In this document: positions 50,945 through 61,384 of the stretch, piece after piece | How positions within the stretch are numbered: the first letter of the stretch is position 1 | How the letters are laid out: each line of letters opens with the position of its first letter | Assembly: GCA_902519325.1 (NCBI GenBank) | Contig: CABYJU010000004.1 | Coordinates: 1 to 64,000, forward strand | Direction of reading: 5' to 3' | From: an uncultured Pelagibacteraceae bacterium | GTDB taxonomy: Bacteria > Pseudomonadota > Alphaproteobacteria > Pelagibacterales > Pelagibacteraceae | Length of the DNA stretch: 64,000 nt | Position numbers and translations under genes: made by a program | Notes under the pieces: generated by a model | Databases searched by the model: none | Seen by the model: the letters and a program-made list of their open reading frames with translations, nothing else | What the model was told of the DNA's origin: nothing

Positions 50945-51944
50945 TTTGATTTGCTTTCATTATTGTTTCTGCAATTTCAACAGAATTTAATGCGGCGCCT
51001 CTTAATAGGTTATCTGAAACGATCCACAAATTAATTGAATTCTCTTTTGTTTTATCATCTCTAATTCTTGAGATAAATGTTTCATCACTACCAGTTGCTT
51101 CTATTGGTGTACTATATCCTCCATTTTCTCTTTTATCTATAACTCTACAACCATCAGCATTATTTAATGCTTCTCTGATTTGTTCTAGAGAGTAAGGATT
51201 TTCAAACTCTATATTTACTGACTCTGAATGTGATACAAGAACAGGAATTCTAACGCACGTGGCTGTTAGCTCTATATTATTATCCAGTATTTTTTTTGTT
51301 TCATTAGTCATTTTCAATTCTTCTTTTGTGTATCCATCATCCGAAAAAACATCAATGTGAGGAATTATATTGAAAGCTATTTGTTTAGTAAAATTTTTAG
51401 ATTGAACAGAATTTCCATCGAGATAAGATTTAGTTTGTTCAATCAATTCATCCATAGGTGCTTTTCCGCCTCCAGAAACAGATTGATAGGTAGAAACTAT
51501 CACTCTTTTTATTTTATATAAATCATGTAATGGTTTAAGAGCTAATACTAACTGAGCTGTTGAGCAGTTAGGATTTGCCACAATATTTTTTTTCATTTCA
51601 TTAATTTTTTCTGCATTCACTTGAGGCACAATAAGTGGAACATCGGGGTCCATTCTAAAAAAACTAGAATTATCAATTACAGTTGTTAATTTTGCTGCAC
51701 TTTCTGCATACTGTTCTGCAATTTTACCGCCAGCTGCAAAAAAAGTTATATTCGCATTTGAAAAATCATATTTTTCAAGATCATGGACTTCGTAATCTTT
51801 GCCTTTAAAACTTATTTTTTTTCCAGCACTATTAGAAGAGGCAACTAAAAAAAGGTTATCAAATTTAATATCTTTTTTTTCTATAACTTCTAGAGTCTTT
51901 CTTCCCACATTACCGGTTGCACCGATGATAGCTATATTAGTCAT
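50934..51944 (-). CDS. asd: Aspartate-semialdehyde dehydrogenase
   Basis: Asd makes aspartate semialdehyde for lysine, threonine and methionine synthesis. The 336-residue protein has the NADP motif GATGNVGRKTLEVIE at the N-terminus, the nucleophile C127 in NPNCSTAQLVLAL, and the STYQSVSGGGKAPMDEL and CVRIPVLVSHSESVNIE segments. In other alphaproteobacteria asd follows leuB directly; here the dmd genes lie between. It is 14 bases downstream of dmdA. Confidence 0.97.
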   Translation of the reverse strand: MTNIAIIGATGNVGRKTLEVIEKKDIKFDNLFLVASSNSAGKKISFKGKDYEVHDLEKYDFSNANITFFAAGGKIAEQYAESAAKLTTVIDNSSFFRMDPDVPLIVPQVNAEKINEMKKNIVANPNCSTAQLVLALKPLHDLYKIKRVIVSTYQSVSGGGKAPMDELIEQTKSYLDGNSVQSKNFTKQIAFNIIPHIDVFSDDGYTKEELKMTNETKKILDNNIELTATCVRIPVLVSHSESVNIEFENPYSLEQIREALNNADGCRVIDKRENGGYSTPIEATGSDETFISRIRDDKTKENSINLWIVSDNLLRGAALNSVEIAETIMKANQNGK

Positions 51945-51958
51945 TTTAAAGATTTATA

Positions 51959-53068
51959 CTAAATGAAAGGTAAATCGCAAACTGTTCCGTTAAAACTATT
52001 ACCATTTATATCAATTTTGAATGTATGCTTTGCTTCAAAATATGGTTTTTTTATCATAGCTATACCAATTACCTGTTTAAAAGTTGGATTGTAACAACCT
52101 GATCTCAATTCTCCGATTATATTATTTTTTTCATCTGTTAAGTTCATTGAACCAGTTACGCTTATTTTATCAGTATCAATTTTAACACCCATTAGTTTTC
52201 TTTTAATTCCCTCAGACTTTATTTTTTTTAATTTCTCTTTTCCTAAAAATTCAACATCACTATCAATATTAATATATTTATCAAAGCCACATTCGTATGG
52301 ATTGTCTCCATTGTCCATATCGTTTCCTTGAGAAAGTAATCCACTTTCGATACGTTCAATTAAATTAGGACATCCTGCTCTAATATTAAACTCATCTCCA
52401 ATTTCAAATAGATGATCGTATAGTTTTAAACCTGAAGCATTATTCTCTACATAAATTTCATATCCACCTTGTTTAGACCATCCTGATTGAGCAATTAAAT
52501 GTTTGGCTCCAGCAAATTCAAAATAATCAAAACCAAAAAATTTTAATTTTGTTATCTTTTCTCCAAAAACTTTTTCCATCAATTTAAAAGATTTAGGCCC
52601 TTGCACAGCCATAATGTCAACTTCAGGCTCTATAATATTTACATCAAATTTATTTCCAATTGCCAATCCTTTTGCAAATAAGATTACATCCGTATCTGCA
52701 ATAGAAACCCACCATTTATTCTGATTAAATCTTAGAACAACTGGATCATTAATTAATCCAGCATTATCATCTATAATTGGACAGTAATAACATCTTCCAT
52801 CTTTTGATTTTGAAAGATCTCTACAAGTCATAAGTTGAACTAATTTTGCAGCATCTTTTCCAGTAATCTCTACTTGCCTTTCAGCAGCCACATCCCAAAC
52901 TTGAACATGCTCTTTTAAATGATGATATGAGTCTTCTAAAGAACCAAATGCAGCAGGAAGCAACATATGATTGTATATTGTATAAGCTGTAACACCTTGT
53001 TTTTCAATTCTTGATGTATAAGGCGTACCTCTAAGTCTTCTTGATTTTGCAATAGAAAAGTTTTTCAT
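51959..53068 (-). CDS. dmdA: Dimethylsulfoniopropionate demethylase DmdA
   Basis: DmdA transfers a methyl group from DMSP to tetrahydrofolate, giving methylmercaptopropionate, the first step of the demethylation route used by SAR11 for sulfur and carbon. The 369-residue GcvT-family protein starts [20 protein letters not shown] and ends [10 protein letters not shown]; from memory it agrees closely with the characterised Pelagibacter enzyme, including [12 protein letters not shown] and [15 protein letters not shown]. These separate it from glycine-cleavage T protein. It is preceded by a 65-base gap after dmdB, so it may have its own start of transcription, but I see no strong promoter there. 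Confidence 0.96.
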   Translation of the reverse strand: MKNFSIAKSRRLRGTPYTSRIEKQGVTAYTIYNHMLLPAAFGSLEDSYHHLKEHVQVWDVAAERQVEITGKDAAKLVQLMTCRDLSKSKDGRCYYCPIIDDNAGLINDPVVLRFNQNKWWVSIADTDVILFAKGLAIGNKFDVNIIEPEVDIMAVQGPKSFKLMEKVFGEKITKLKFFGFDYFEFAGAKHLIAQSGWSKQGGYEIYVENNASGLKLYDHLFEIGDEFNIRAGCPNLIERIESGLLSQGNDMDNGDNPYECGFDKYINIDSDVEFLGKEKLKKIKSEGIKRKLMGVKIDTDKISVTGSMNLTDEKNNIIGELRSGCYNPTFKQVIGIAMIKKPYFEAKHTFKIDINGNSFNGTVCDLPFI

Positions 53069-53133
53069 TTTTTAGCTTAGTGTCATCTTTTTATCTATTT
53101 GTAAAGAAAGTAAGTTGTTTATTTGAAAGAAAT

Positions 53134-54762
53134 CTAAGTAAGTTCCTTAGCTCTTTTTCTTAATTCAAATTTTTGGATTTTACCTGTTGATGTTTTTGGA
53201 AGTTCACAGAAGTCTATTTTTTTTGGAATTTTAAACCCTGCTAGAGTTTCTCTACAAAAATCGATTAATTCTTTTTCATTTGTCTCTTTATCTGCCACTT
53301 TCTCTATAAAAGCGCATGGAACTTCTCCCCATTTCTCATCTGGTTTTGCTACTACAGCAACAATTGAAACAGCTGGGTGCTTAGAAAGTGTGTTTTCAAT
53401 TTCGATAGAAGAAATATTCTCTCCACCTGAAATAATAATATCTTTCGACCTATCTTTAACCTTGATGTATCCATCTGGATAAATAACTGCCAAATCGCCA
53501 GAGTGAAACCATCCATCTTTCATAGCCTTTTCAGTTGCCTCTTTGTCTTTAAAATACCCTTTCATAACAACATTACCTTTGATCATTATCTCGCCAATGG
53601 TTTCTCCATCCATGGGCACGGGTTTCATAGTTTCTGGATCTAAAACAACCACTCCTTCTGTGTTTGGAAACCTCACACCTTGCCTTGCTTTAATTTCATT
53701 AATTTTATCTTCTTCAAAACCATTCCATTCATCATTCCAAGCACATTGTAAAACATGCCCATATGTTTCTGTTAAACCATAGACATGCATTACCTCAAAT
53801 CCTAATGCTTTCATTTTTTTGAAAATAATACTTGGAGGTGGTGCTCCAGCAGTTAAAACATAAACTTTGTTTTTTAATTCCTTGATATCATTTTGTGATG
53901 CACCTGTTATCATATTAAGTACAATAGGTGCACCTCCAAAATGGGTAATGTCATGCTTTTCAATTAATTCAAATATTTTTTTTACATCAATAGCTCTTAA
54001 ACAAACTGTTTTTCCATTTAACATTGGTATTGTCCACGGGTATCCCCATCCATTACAGTGGAACATTGGTACAACTGTTAAAAAATTTAATCTATTTGGC
54101 ATATTCCAAGCAACGGCACTACCTGTTGACATTAAATAAGATCCTCTATGGTGATAAACAACACCTTTTGGATTTCCAGTAGTTCCAGATGTGTAACTTA
54201 AAGAAATTGCTTGCCACTCATCCTTTGGTTTTTTCCAAATATAATTTTCATCACCAGTATTTAAAAATTCCTCATATTCTCTGTCTCCAATTTTTTTTAA
54301 TAAGGATTGATCTGCAAAATCGTCTTGAACATCAATAACAATTGGTTTGTTTTTTAAAGTTGATAAAGCCTTTTCTGCAACAGCATGTAATTGTCTATCT
54401 ATTATTAATACTTTTGCTTCACTGTGTTCTAAAATATAAGCAACAGTTTTTGCATCAAGTCTTGAATTAATTGTATTTAAAACGGCTCCTGTCATAGGAA
54501 CAGAATAATGTGCTTCAAAAATCTCTGGAGTATTAAAGGTCATAACTGAGACTGTGTCTCCTTCAACAATACCAATTTTCTCTAGTGCGCTTGCAAATTT
54601 GATGCACCTGTTAAATACTTCAGTCCATGTGAAAGATTTTGTTTCATATACTAAAGCCTCATAATTTGGATAAATATCTTTTGCTCTTTCTAGAAAGCTA
54701 AGCGGTGTTAACGGGACATAATTTGAAGGATTTTTATCTAAGTTCTGATTATATTTATTCAT
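53134..54762 (-). CDS. dmdB: 3-methylmercaptopropionyl-CoA ligase DmdB
   Basis: DmdB activates methylmercaptopropionate to its CoA thioester. The 542-residue protein is an acyl-CoA synthetase: P-loop-like SLSYTSGTTGNPKG near 188-201, the YGLTETYG motif, GWFHSGDLAVIYPDGYIKV, the RSKDIIISGGENIS hinge and the catalytic lysine in PKTSTGKIQKF. Similar ligases act on other short acyl groups, but linkage to dmdA and dmdC makes DmdB the best call. Its ATG shares a base with the dmdC stop (TGATG). Confidence 0.92.
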   Translation of the reverse strand: MNKYNQNLDKNPSNYVPLTPLSFLERAKDIYPNYEALVYETKSFTWTEVFNRCIKFASALEKIGIVEGDTVSVMTFNTPEIFEAHYSVPMTGAVLNTINSRLDAKTVAYILEHSEAKVLIIDRQLHAVAEKALSTLKNKPIVIDVQDDFADQSLLKKIGDREYEEFLNTGDENYIWKKPKDEWQAISLSYTSGTTGNPKGVVYHHRGSYLMSTGSAVAWNMPNRLNFLTVVPMFHCNGWGYPWTIPMLNGKTVCLRAIDVKKIFELIEKHDITHFGGAPIVLNMITGASQNDIKELKNKVYVLTAGAPPPSIIFKKMKALGFEVMHVYGLTETYGHVLQCAWNDEWNGFEEDKINEIKARQGVRFPNTEGVVVLDPETMKPVPMDGETIGEIMIKGNVVMKGYFKDKEATEKAMKDGWFHSGDLAVIYPDGYIKVKDRSKDIIISGGENISSIEIENTLSKHPAVSIVAVVAKPDEKWGEVPCAFIEKVADKETNEKELIDFCRETLAGFKIPKKIDFCELPKTSTGKIQKFELRKRAKELT

Positions 54763-56522
54763 CAGTTAAATTTTGCGCTCATAGTATATTTACTACCAGA
54801 AATAGCAGATTTATAATGGCTCTCAGCTCTAGGCAAAATTTTGTCAAAATAATAATTTCCTGTATTTAATTTATCTTCATAAAATTCTTTATTGTTTTCC
54901 AAATTTTCATAGCTTTTTCTCATTGTTTTTAGCCATATAAATGAAAGACAAAAATAACCAAAAAATCTTAAATAATCGTTACATGATGCGCTTATATCGT
55001 CTTTTGGCGTATTGCCATTAGGAGATATCCAGTCCGTGAAATCTGACAATATATTTTTTAATTCAGATATTTTTTTTACATGTTCATTTAAATTGTCTAC
55101 TTTTGAACAATTTTGAATTTCTGTATCTACATATTTCATAAAATTTTCAAAAACTTTTTTCTGACTAATTTTTCTAAATACAAAGTCAATTGCCTGCACA
55201 GAATTAGTTCCTTCGTAAATAGGTGTAATTCTATTATCTCTAAATAGTTGTTCTATCCCTTGGTCTTTTGTATAACCATAGCCACCAAAAACCTGAATTG
55301 CTTCATTGGTTATTTCCATACCCATATCTGTAAAAAATGACTTAATTACTGGAGTCATAAGACCTACAATATTCGATGCATCTTTTTTTACTTCCTCTGA
55401 ACTATGACTTAAGCTTACATCTACCTGCTGAGCCATCCAAAAAGATAAGGATCTTTCTCCCTCAATTATAGACTTCATATTTAATAAACTTCTTCGAATA
55501 TCTGCGTGCTTAATAATTAAATCTGTTTCTCCATTAGAATTATTATTTGATTTACCTTGTTTTCTCTCTTTTGAATAACTTAAAGCAGTTTGATAAGCTG
55601 TTTCAGATAGACCTAATCCTTGTATACCGACAACAATTCTTTCTAAGTTCATCATTGTAAACATGGAATTTAAGCCTTTGTTCTCTGGTCCGATCATATA
55701 GCCTTTGGCATCATCAAAACTTAATACACACGCGGGTGAACCTTTAATACCCATTTTTGATTCAATTGAAACAGTATTGACGCCGTTTCTTGGACCAATT
55801 GATCCATCATCATTAATTTCATATTTTGGTACTAAAAATAAACTTATCCCCTTCGTTCCTTTTGGTGCATCCTGCGTTCTTGCTAAAACAAGGTGTATAA
55901 TATTTTCAGTTAAATCGTGGTCACCAGAAGTAATAAAGATTTTTTGTCCACTTATATTATAAGTACCATTTTCATTTTTAATTGCCTTTGTTTTTATTAG
56001 TCCTAAATCTGTTCCACATTGAGGCTCTGTTAAACACATTGTCCCACTCCATTTACCCTCAACAATTTTAGGAAGATATGTGTTTTTGATTTCTTCAGTT
56101 GCATGACTCAAAATACAATTGTATGCACCTATACTTAATTCACTATATAATTTAAAAGATAAACTTGATGATGAAAGCATTTCATCAAAAAAAGCACTTA
56201 CAGTTTTTGGCATTCCTTGGCCACCATATTTTGGATCACAAGTTAAAGATACCCATCCATCTTCTATAAATTTTGAATATGCCTCTTTATAACCTGGAGG
56301 GGTTCTAACTACTCCATTTTCATAGACACAAGGATTTTCGTCTCCAGCTTTAGCTAAAGGAAGAAGCATTTCTTCATTAATTTTTGCAGCTTCCTCTAAG
56401 ATATCTTTTACTAGATCAGATGTGACTTCTTTATATTTTTCAATTTCGTTATAATTTTTATTATCTTTTAGATGTTCAAATAAGAACATCATATCTTTCA
56501 CAGGTGCGGAATAAACAGTCAT
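54762..56522 (-). CDS. dmdC: 3-methylmercaptopropionyl-CoA dehydrogenase DmdC
   Basis: DmdC is an FAD enzyme that oxidises methylmercaptopropionyl-CoA to methylthioacryloyl-CoA. The 586-residue protein is of the long acyl-CoA dehydrogenase group, with MCLTEPQCGTDLGLIKTKA, ISGQKIFITSGDHD, the QVFGGYGYTKDQGIEQLFRD segment (quoted in part) and the catalytic glutamate in YEGTNSVQAID. An extra C-terminal helical domain follows, as in DmdC. It is the first gene of dmdC-dmdB-dmdA; the hydratase DmdD is not here. Confidence 0.92.
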   Translation of the reverse strand: MTVYSAPVKDMMFLFEHLKDNKNYNEIEKYKEVTSDLVKDILEEAAKINEEMLLPLAKAGDENPCVYENGVVRTPPGYKEAYSKFIEDGWVSLTCDPKYGGQGMPKTVSAFFDEMLSSSSLSFKLYSELSIGAYNCILSHATEEIKNTYLPKIVEGKWSGTMCLTEPQCGTDLGLIKTKAIKNENGTYNISGQKIFITSGDHDLTENIIHLVLARTQDAPKGTKGISLFLVPKYEINDDGSIGPRNGVNTVSIESKMGIKGSPACVLSFDDAKGYMIGPENKGLNSMFTMMNLERIVVGIQGLGLSETAYQTALSYSKERKQGKSNNNSNGETDLIIKHADIRRSLLNMKSIIEGERSLSFWMAQQVDVSLSHSSEEVKKDASNIVGLMTPVIKSFFTDMGMEITNEAIQVFGGYGYTKDQGIEQLFRDNRITPIYEGTNSVQAIDFVFRKISQKKVFENFMKYVDTEIQNCSKVDNLNEHVKKISELKNILSDFTDWISPNGNTPKDDISASCNDYLRFFGYFCLSFIWLKTMRKSYENLENNKEFYEDKLNTGNYYFDKILPRAESHYKSAISGSKYTMSAKFN

Positions 56523-56554
56523 AAATTTAATAGTATCAAATTAAGTTAATTTTT

Positions 56555-57664
56555 TTATTTTTGCAAATATGCAATAATCGCATCTCCCATACCAGAAGTT
56601 GAAATTTCTTTTGTTCCTTTTGACATAATATCTTTAGTTCTTAACCCATCATCTAGTACATTTTGCACTGCTTTTTCTAAGTCATCAGCCTCTTTATCTA
56701 AGTCAAGAGAGTACCTCAGGGCCATTGCAAAACTCAAGATGGTTGCAATTGGATTTGCAATTCCTTTTCCAGCAATATCTGGAGCAGATCCATGAACAGG
56801 CTCATACATTGCTCTCATTTCACCATCTTTATTTTTTGCACCCAAAGAAGCTGAAGGTAATAAACCTAAAGATCCCGTCAGCATAGATGCTTCATCTGAC
56901 AACATATCACCAAACAAATTATCTGTCACAATTACATCAAATTGCTTTGGATTTCTCAAAAGTTGCATTGCACAATTATCTGCAAGCATATGATTTAACT
57001 CAACATCTTTAAATTCTTTATCGTGAAGATTTTGAACTTCCTCTTTCCATAATTGACCTGCTTCCATAACATTTGATTTTTCACAGGAAGTAACTTTATT
57101 GTTTCTCTTCTTTGCTAGATCAAATGCAACTCTAGCAACTCTTTTAATTTCTGATGAAGTATAAGTATGAGTGTTTATTCCTTTACGTTCACCATTATCA
57201 ATTGGCTTGATACCTCTCGGCTCACCAAAATAAATACCACCTGTCAATTCTCTAACAATCATGATATCTAGACCTGATACGATTTCAGGTTTTAGCGTAG
57301 ATGCCTCAACTAATTGTTTAAAACAAATTGCAGGCCTCAAATTTGCAAATAATTTTAATTCTTTTCTTAGCTTAAGAAGAGCTCTCTCAGGTCTTTTGGA
57401 AAAATCTAAATTATCATATTTTGGTCCACCCACAGCTCCTAGAATGACTGCTTCACACTCTAATGATTTATAAAATACTTCATCTGTAATAGGTGTTCCG
57501 TGCTTGTCGTAAGATGCTCCTCCAACTAAAGCTTCTTCCATATCAAAATCAAGAGATTTATTTACATTAAACCAAGTTATAATCTTTTTAACTTCACCAA
57601 TAACCTCGGGACCAATACCATCACCTGGTAATAATAAGAATTTTCTTTTTTTGACTTTAATCAT
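56555..57664 (-). CDS. leuB: 3-isopropylmalate dehydrogenase
   Basis: LeuB oxidatively decarboxylates 3-isopropylmalate in leucine synthesis. The 369-residue protein has [12 protein letters not shown] at the N-terminus, the substrate arginines in [20 protein letters not shown], the [16 protein letters not shown] segment, and the NAD-site [20 protein letters not shown]. The start overlaps leuD by eight bases. It is followed after 32 bases by another unit, dmdC. Confidence 0.98.
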   Translation of the reverse strand: MIKVKKRKFLLLPGDGIGPEVIGEVKKIITWFNVNKSLDFDMEEALVGGASYDKHGTPITDEVFYKSLECEAVILGAVGGPKYDNLDFSKRPERALLKLRKELKLFANLRPAICFKQLVEASTLKPEIVSGLDIMIVRELTGGIYFGEPRGIKPIDNGERKGINTHTYTSSEIKRVARVAFDLAKKRNNKVTSCEKSNVMEAGQLWKEEVQNLHDKEFKDVELNHMLADNCAMQLLRNPKQFDVIVTDNLFGDMLSDEASMLTGSLGLLPSASLGAKNKDGEMRAMYEPVHGSAPDIAGKGIANPIATILSFAMALRYSLDLDKEADDLEKAVQNVLDDGLRTKDIMSKGTKEISTSGMGDAIIAYLQK

Positions 57665-58262
57665 TAAATATCCAAGGCTTTGTGGATTTTAATTTTTCTT
57701 CAAATGAAATTATTTTATTAGACTTTTCCAAAGACAGTGCAATATCATCTAGTCCCTCAATTAAACATTTTTTTTTAAATTCATCTAATTCAAATTTGAT
57801 TTCTTTATTCCCAAAAATTATTTTTTGATCTGGTAAATTTATTGCAATTTCTTCTTGTCTCTTAGAATATTCAGAAAGTTCTTTTATCTGTTCATCATTA
57901 ACTTTAATAGGCAATATTCCATTTTTAAAACAATTATTATAAAATATATCTGCGTAACTAGTACTTATAACGCAAGTGATACCAAAGTCTAAAAGTGCCC
58001 ATGGCGCATGTTCTCTAGAAGATCCACATCCAAAATTATTCCCTGCAATTAAAATCTTAGAATTATCATATGGGGATTTATTTAAGATAAAGTCATCTAC
58101 TACTTTACCTTTTTCATCATATCTCATTTCATAAAATAAATTTTTTCCAAGTCCTGTTCTTTTTATTGTTTTTAAAAATTGCTTTGGAATAATCATATCT
58201 GTATCGATATTTACAATTGGTAAATATGCAGGAATGCTTTTTAATGTTGAGAATTTGTTCAT
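57657..58262 (-). CDS. leuD: 3-isopropylmalate dehydratase small subunit
   Basis: LeuD is the swivelling domain of isopropylmalate isomerase. The 201-residue protein has [15 protein letters not shown] near the N-terminus and [17 protein letters not shown] near 73-89, both diagnostic. The LPIKV segment near residue 130 is also typical. It abuts leuC and overlaps leuB by eight bases, a coupled leuCDB unit. Confidence 0.98.
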   Translation of the reverse strand: MNKFSTLKSIPAYLPIVNIDTDMIIPKQFLKTIKRTGLGKNLFYEMRYDEKGKVVDDFILNKSPYDNSKILIAGNNFGCGSSREHAPWALLDFGITCVISTSYADIFYNNCFKNGILPIKVNDEQIKELSEYSKRQEEIAINLPDQKIIFGNKEIKFELDEFKKKCLIEGLDDIALSLEKSNKIISFEEKLKSTKPWIFND

Positions 58263-59666
58263 TTAACTATTGTATTTTCTAACATCATCTAAATTTCCTG
58301 ATATAGCAGCTGCAGCAGCCATAGCTGGACTAACTAAATGAGTTCTTCCACCTCGTCCTTGTCTTCCTTCGAAATTTCTATTTGATGTTGATGCACATCT
58401 TTCTTCTGGCTTCAACTTATCTGCATTCATAGCTAAACACATTGAACAACCTGGCTCACGCCATTCAAATCCAGAATTTTTAAATATTACATCTAAACCT
58501 TCTTGCTCTGCTTGTTGTTTTACTAATCCTGAACCAGGAACTATCATTGCATTTACATGAGAAGCAATTTTTTTATCTTTTAAGATTTTTGCAGCTTCTC
58601 TTAAATCTTCTATTCTTCCATTTGTGCAACTTCCAATAAAAACTTTATCAATTCTAATATCTTTTATTTTAGTTTTCGGCTTTAAACCCATATATTTTAA
58701 TGACCTGTTAATAGAATTTTTTCTGTCTTCGTTTTGCTCATTTTCAGGATCAGGGACAATTCCATCAATATCTACTACATCCTGAGGCGAAGTTCCCCAA
58801 GTTACCATTGGTTTAATATCTTTGCCCTCAAGACTGATTTCTTTGTCAAATACTGCATCACCATCAGACTTTAATTTACTCCAATATTCTAATGCTTTGT
58901 CCCAATTTGAATTCTTTGGAGACATTGGTTTACCTTTTAAATAATTAAAAACTTTTTCATCTGGCTCTATTAATCCAGCCCTTGCTCCACCTTCAATTGT
59001 CATATTGCAAATCGTCATTCTTTGTTCGACACTTAAATTCGAAATTAAGTTTCCAGCATATTCAATTACATAACCAGTTCCACCAGCTGTACCAATTTTT
59101 CCGATTATTTGTAATATTACATCCTTAGATGTTACTCCAACAGGAAGAGATCCATTAACGTTTATTCTAAAATTTTTTGATTTTTTTTGAACTAAAGTCT
59201 GTGTTGCCAAGACATGTTCCACTTCTGAAGTTCCAATTCCGAATGCTAATGCACCAAATGCTCCGTGAGTAGCAGTGTGACTATCACCACAAACGATAAT
59301 AGTTCCAGGTTGTGTAAATCCCTGTTCTGGACCAATAATATGAACTATTCCTTGTCTTTTATCGTTCATTCCAAAAAGATTTATTCCGAATTCTGCACAG
59401 TTTTTTTCTAGTGTCTCGATTTGTATTTTTGAATCTTTGTCAGTAATAGGAACTGATCTATCCGTTGTTGGAACATTGTGATCTGCTACTGCTAAAGTTA
59501 AAGAAGGTTGTCTAACTTTTCTATTAGAATTTCTTAAACCTTCAAATGCTTGTGGACTAGTAACTTCATGAATTAAATGTCTATCAACAAATAGAAGTGA
59601 AGTCCCATCTTCTTGTTGATGAACAAGGTGATCATTCCATATTTTATCGTATATAGTTTGAGGCAT
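58263..59666 (-). CDS. leuC: 3-isopropylmalate dehydratase large subunit
   Basis: LeuC carries the [4Fe-4S] cluster of isopropylmalate isomerase. The 467-residue aconitase-family protein has [32 protein letters not shown], and the cluster cysteines in [11 protein letters not shown] and [13 protein letters not shown]. The terminal [12 protein letters not shown] is typical. It lies nine bases downstream of rplS, so the leu genes may be cotranscribed with the ribosomal genes. Confidence 0.98.
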   Translation of the reverse strand: MPQTIYDKIWNDHLVHQQEDGTSLLFVDRHLIHEVTSPQAFEGLRNSNRKVRQPSLTLAVADHNVPTTDRSVPITDKDSKIQIETLEKNCAEFGINLFGMNDKRQGIVHIIGPEQGFTQPGTIIVCGDSHTATHGAFGALAFGIGTSEVEHVLATQTLVQKKSKNFRINVNGSLPVGVTSKDVILQIIGKIGTAGGTGYVIEYAGNLISNLSVEQRMTICNMTIEGGARAGLIEPDEKVFNYLKGKPMSPKNSNWDKALEYWSKLKSDGDAVFDKEISLEGKDIKPMVTWGTSPQDVVDIDGIVPDPENEQNEDRKNSINRSLKYMGLKPKTKIKDIRIDKVFIGSCTNGRIEDLREAAKILKDKKIASHVNAMIVPGSGLVKQQAEQEGLDVIFKNSGFEWREPGCSMCLAMNADKLKPEERCASTSNRNFEGRQGRGGRTHLVSPAMAAAAAISGNLDDVRKYNS

Positions 59667-59675
59667 TGTAAAAAA

Positions 59676-60257
59676 TTATTTTTTTACTTCAGGATTTTCT
59701 TTTTTTTCATCAGTTTTTTTTTCTACTGATGGGGTTTCTTCTTTAGTTTCTTTTTTATCTTCTGGTTTTTTTGCTTCTACTTTTGGAGCATCTTTATTGG
59801 TATCTTGTGAGCTGTCTGCTGTTTTTTGCTCTGTATCAGGCATAACATTTTCTTCTGTTACTTCGTGAATCTTAGTTTCGACATCTATACCTATTTTCTT
59901 TTTAATTTTTTCTGCAATTCTTGCAGATTTACCTGTTCTATCTCTCAAATAATATAACTTGGCTCTTCTAACTTTTCCTGACCTTACAACTTTAATTGTA
60001 TCTACAATCGGACTATATAAAGCAAATGTTCTTTCCACACCCTCACCAAAAGAAATTTTTCTTACAGTAAAAGAAGAGTTGATATCTCTATTTTTTTTTG
60101 CAATACACACACCTTCAAAATATTGAATACGATCTCTTTTTCCTTCAGTTATTCTAACTCCTACTTTAACAATATCACCTGGGAAAAATTCTGGATGCTT
60201 TCTCTCAGAAATAATTTTTTTTACTTTAGATTGATTAATTTCTTCAATTGTCTTCAT
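59676..60257 (-). CDS. rplS: 50S ribosomal protein L19 with long charged tail
   Basis: L19 lies at the subunit interface. The core (about 1-118) has [20 protein letters not shown] and [15 protein letters not shown], with the terminal [18 protein letters not shown]. Beyond it, residues from about 130 to 193 form a disordered tail dominated by lysine, glutamate, aspartate and threonine, with no hydrophobic core. L19 is usually about 115-125 residues, so the tail nearly adds half again. It follows trmD with one base between. Confidence 0.95.
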   Translation of the reverse strand: MKTIEEINQSKVKKIISERKHPEFFPGDIVKVGVRITEGKRDRIQYFEGVCIAKKNRDINSSFTVRKISFGEGVERTFALYSPIVDTIKVVRSGKVRRAKLYYLRDRTGKSARIAEKIKKKIGIDVETKIHEVTEENVMPDTEQKTADSSQDTNKDAPKVEAKKPEDKKETKEETPSVEKKTDEKKENPEVKK

Positions 60258-60258
60258 T

Positions 60259-60954
60259 TTAATTCTCTTTAGTCTTTTTATATAATTGCCACAAATCCGG
60301 TCTTCGGTCGCGTGTTATAGCCTCAGATTGAGATAAACGCCAGTCTTTAATTTTGGCGTGATCGCCTGATAATAGCACATCTGGAACACTTTTTTCCTCC
60401 CATATTTGAGGTTTTGTAAATTGAGGATACTCTAAAAGTCCGTTTTCAAAACTTTCTTCTTTAGCTGAATTTGTATTACCAAGAATACCAGGAATAAATC
60501 TTAAAATTGCATCAAGAATTACAAACGAAGCTCCTTCACCTCCAGATAAAACAAAGTCTCCTATACTTACTTCCTCAATATTTCTTGTTTTTAACAATCT
60601 TTCATCAACTCCTTCAAAGTGTCCACAAATTATATTTATTGTTTTTTCTTGAGATAGTTGTTTTGCTAATTGATGATTGAACAACTTACCCTTTGGACTT
60701 AGATAAATAATCTTTTCGCCATCTTTAACATTCTTATCTATTGATTTTGCTAATACATCTGCTTTCATTAACATACCTTCCCCTCCTCCATAAGGAGTGT
60801 CATCAACAGTTTTATGCTTATCAAATGCATACTCTCTTATATCCACAGTATCTATTTTCCATTTATTCTCTGATAGTGCTTTACCAAAAATACCTTGGCC
60901 TAAATAGCCTGGAAAAAAATCTGGATAGAGTGTGAATATACGAGCTTCTAACAT
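60259..60954 (-). CDS. trmD: tRNA (guanine-N1-)-methyltransferase
   Basis: TrmD methylates G37 in tRNAs to prevent frameshifting. The 231-residue knotted SPOUT protein has [12 protein letters not shown] at the N-terminus, [30 protein letters not shown], and the knot segment [19 protein letters not shown]. Its ATG shares a base with the rpsP stop, leaving no room for rimM, which normally lies between. Confidence 0.97.
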   Translation of the reverse strand: MLEARIFTLYPDFFPGYLGQGIFGKALSENKWKIDTVDIREYAFDKHKTVDDTPYGGGEGMLMKADVLAKSIDKNVKDGEKIIYLSPKGKLFNHQLAKQLSQEKTINIICGHFEGVDERLLKTRNIEEVSIGDFVLSGGEGASFVILDAILRFIPGILGNTNSAKEESFENGLLEYPQFTKPQIWEEKSVPDVLLSGDHAKIKDWRLSQSEAITRDRRPDLWQLYKKTKEN

Positions 60955-61370
60955 TATTTTTTTTCTTCTTCCTTAGGTGCTTCTGCTGGCTTAGCTTCTT
61001 CCTTAGGTGCTTCTGCTGGTTTAGATGCATCTCCTTCTGGTTTCGCTTCTCCACCTTCGTCAGCTTTTTTTCTATCTTTTTTAGGAATTGCTTTTTGAGG
61101 ATTGTTTCCTTTTTCAGGCATTGGCATTATATCGTTTTCTCCCAATAACCTTGCAACTCTTGTTGTTGGCTGAGCTCCTTGACCTAACCAATATTTAATT
61201 CGCTCGGAATCTAAGCCAATTCTTTCCTTTTTATCCTTCGGTAATAACGGATTATAAAAACCTAATTTTTCTATAAACCTTCCGTCTCTTGGAAATCTAC
61301 TATCAGCCACAACAATTTTATATACTGGCCTTTTTTTAGTACCTCCCATTGATAGTCTCATTTTTAACAT
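60954..61370 (-). CDS. rpsP: 30S ribosomal protein S16 with repetitive tail
   Basis: S16 is needed for 30S assembly. The core (about 1-85) has [35 protein letters not shown] and [17 protein letters not shown]. Residues 86-138 form an acidic/lysine-rich tail that ends with a tandem repeat of the unit [10 protein letters not shown]. Alphaproteobacterial S16 proteins often have such tails. It follows ffh by 14 bases, giving ffh-rpsP-trmD-rplS. Confidence 0.95.
   Translation of the reverse strand: MLKMRLSMGGTKKRPVYKIVVADSRFPRDGRFIEKLGFYNPLLPKDKKERIGLDSERIKYWLGQGAQPTTRVARLLGENDIMPMPEKGNNPQKAIPKKDRKKADEGGEAKPEGDASKPAEAPKEEAKPAEAPKEEEKK
60965..61019. repeat. Tandem direct repeat in the rpsP tail
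   Basis: A 25-base unit occurs exactly twice, at 60965-60989 and 60995-61019, a period of 30 bases (10 codons). It encodes the repeated PAEAPKEE part of the S16 tail. The in-frame period suggests replication-slippage expansion of a disordered tail. Confidence 0.9.
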
Positions 61371-61384
61371 TACTTATATCTCCT

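Noticed and set aside
53069-53133. Riboswitch or strong promoter ahead of dmdA
   Set aside because: I looked for paired elements and -35/-10 boxes and found only AT-rich sequence with no convincing stems or consensus hexamers.
60965-61019. Possible CRISPR-like or mobile repeat
   Set aside because: Only two copies, in frame, within the coding sequence of the S16 tail; it is a protein-coding tandem repeat.
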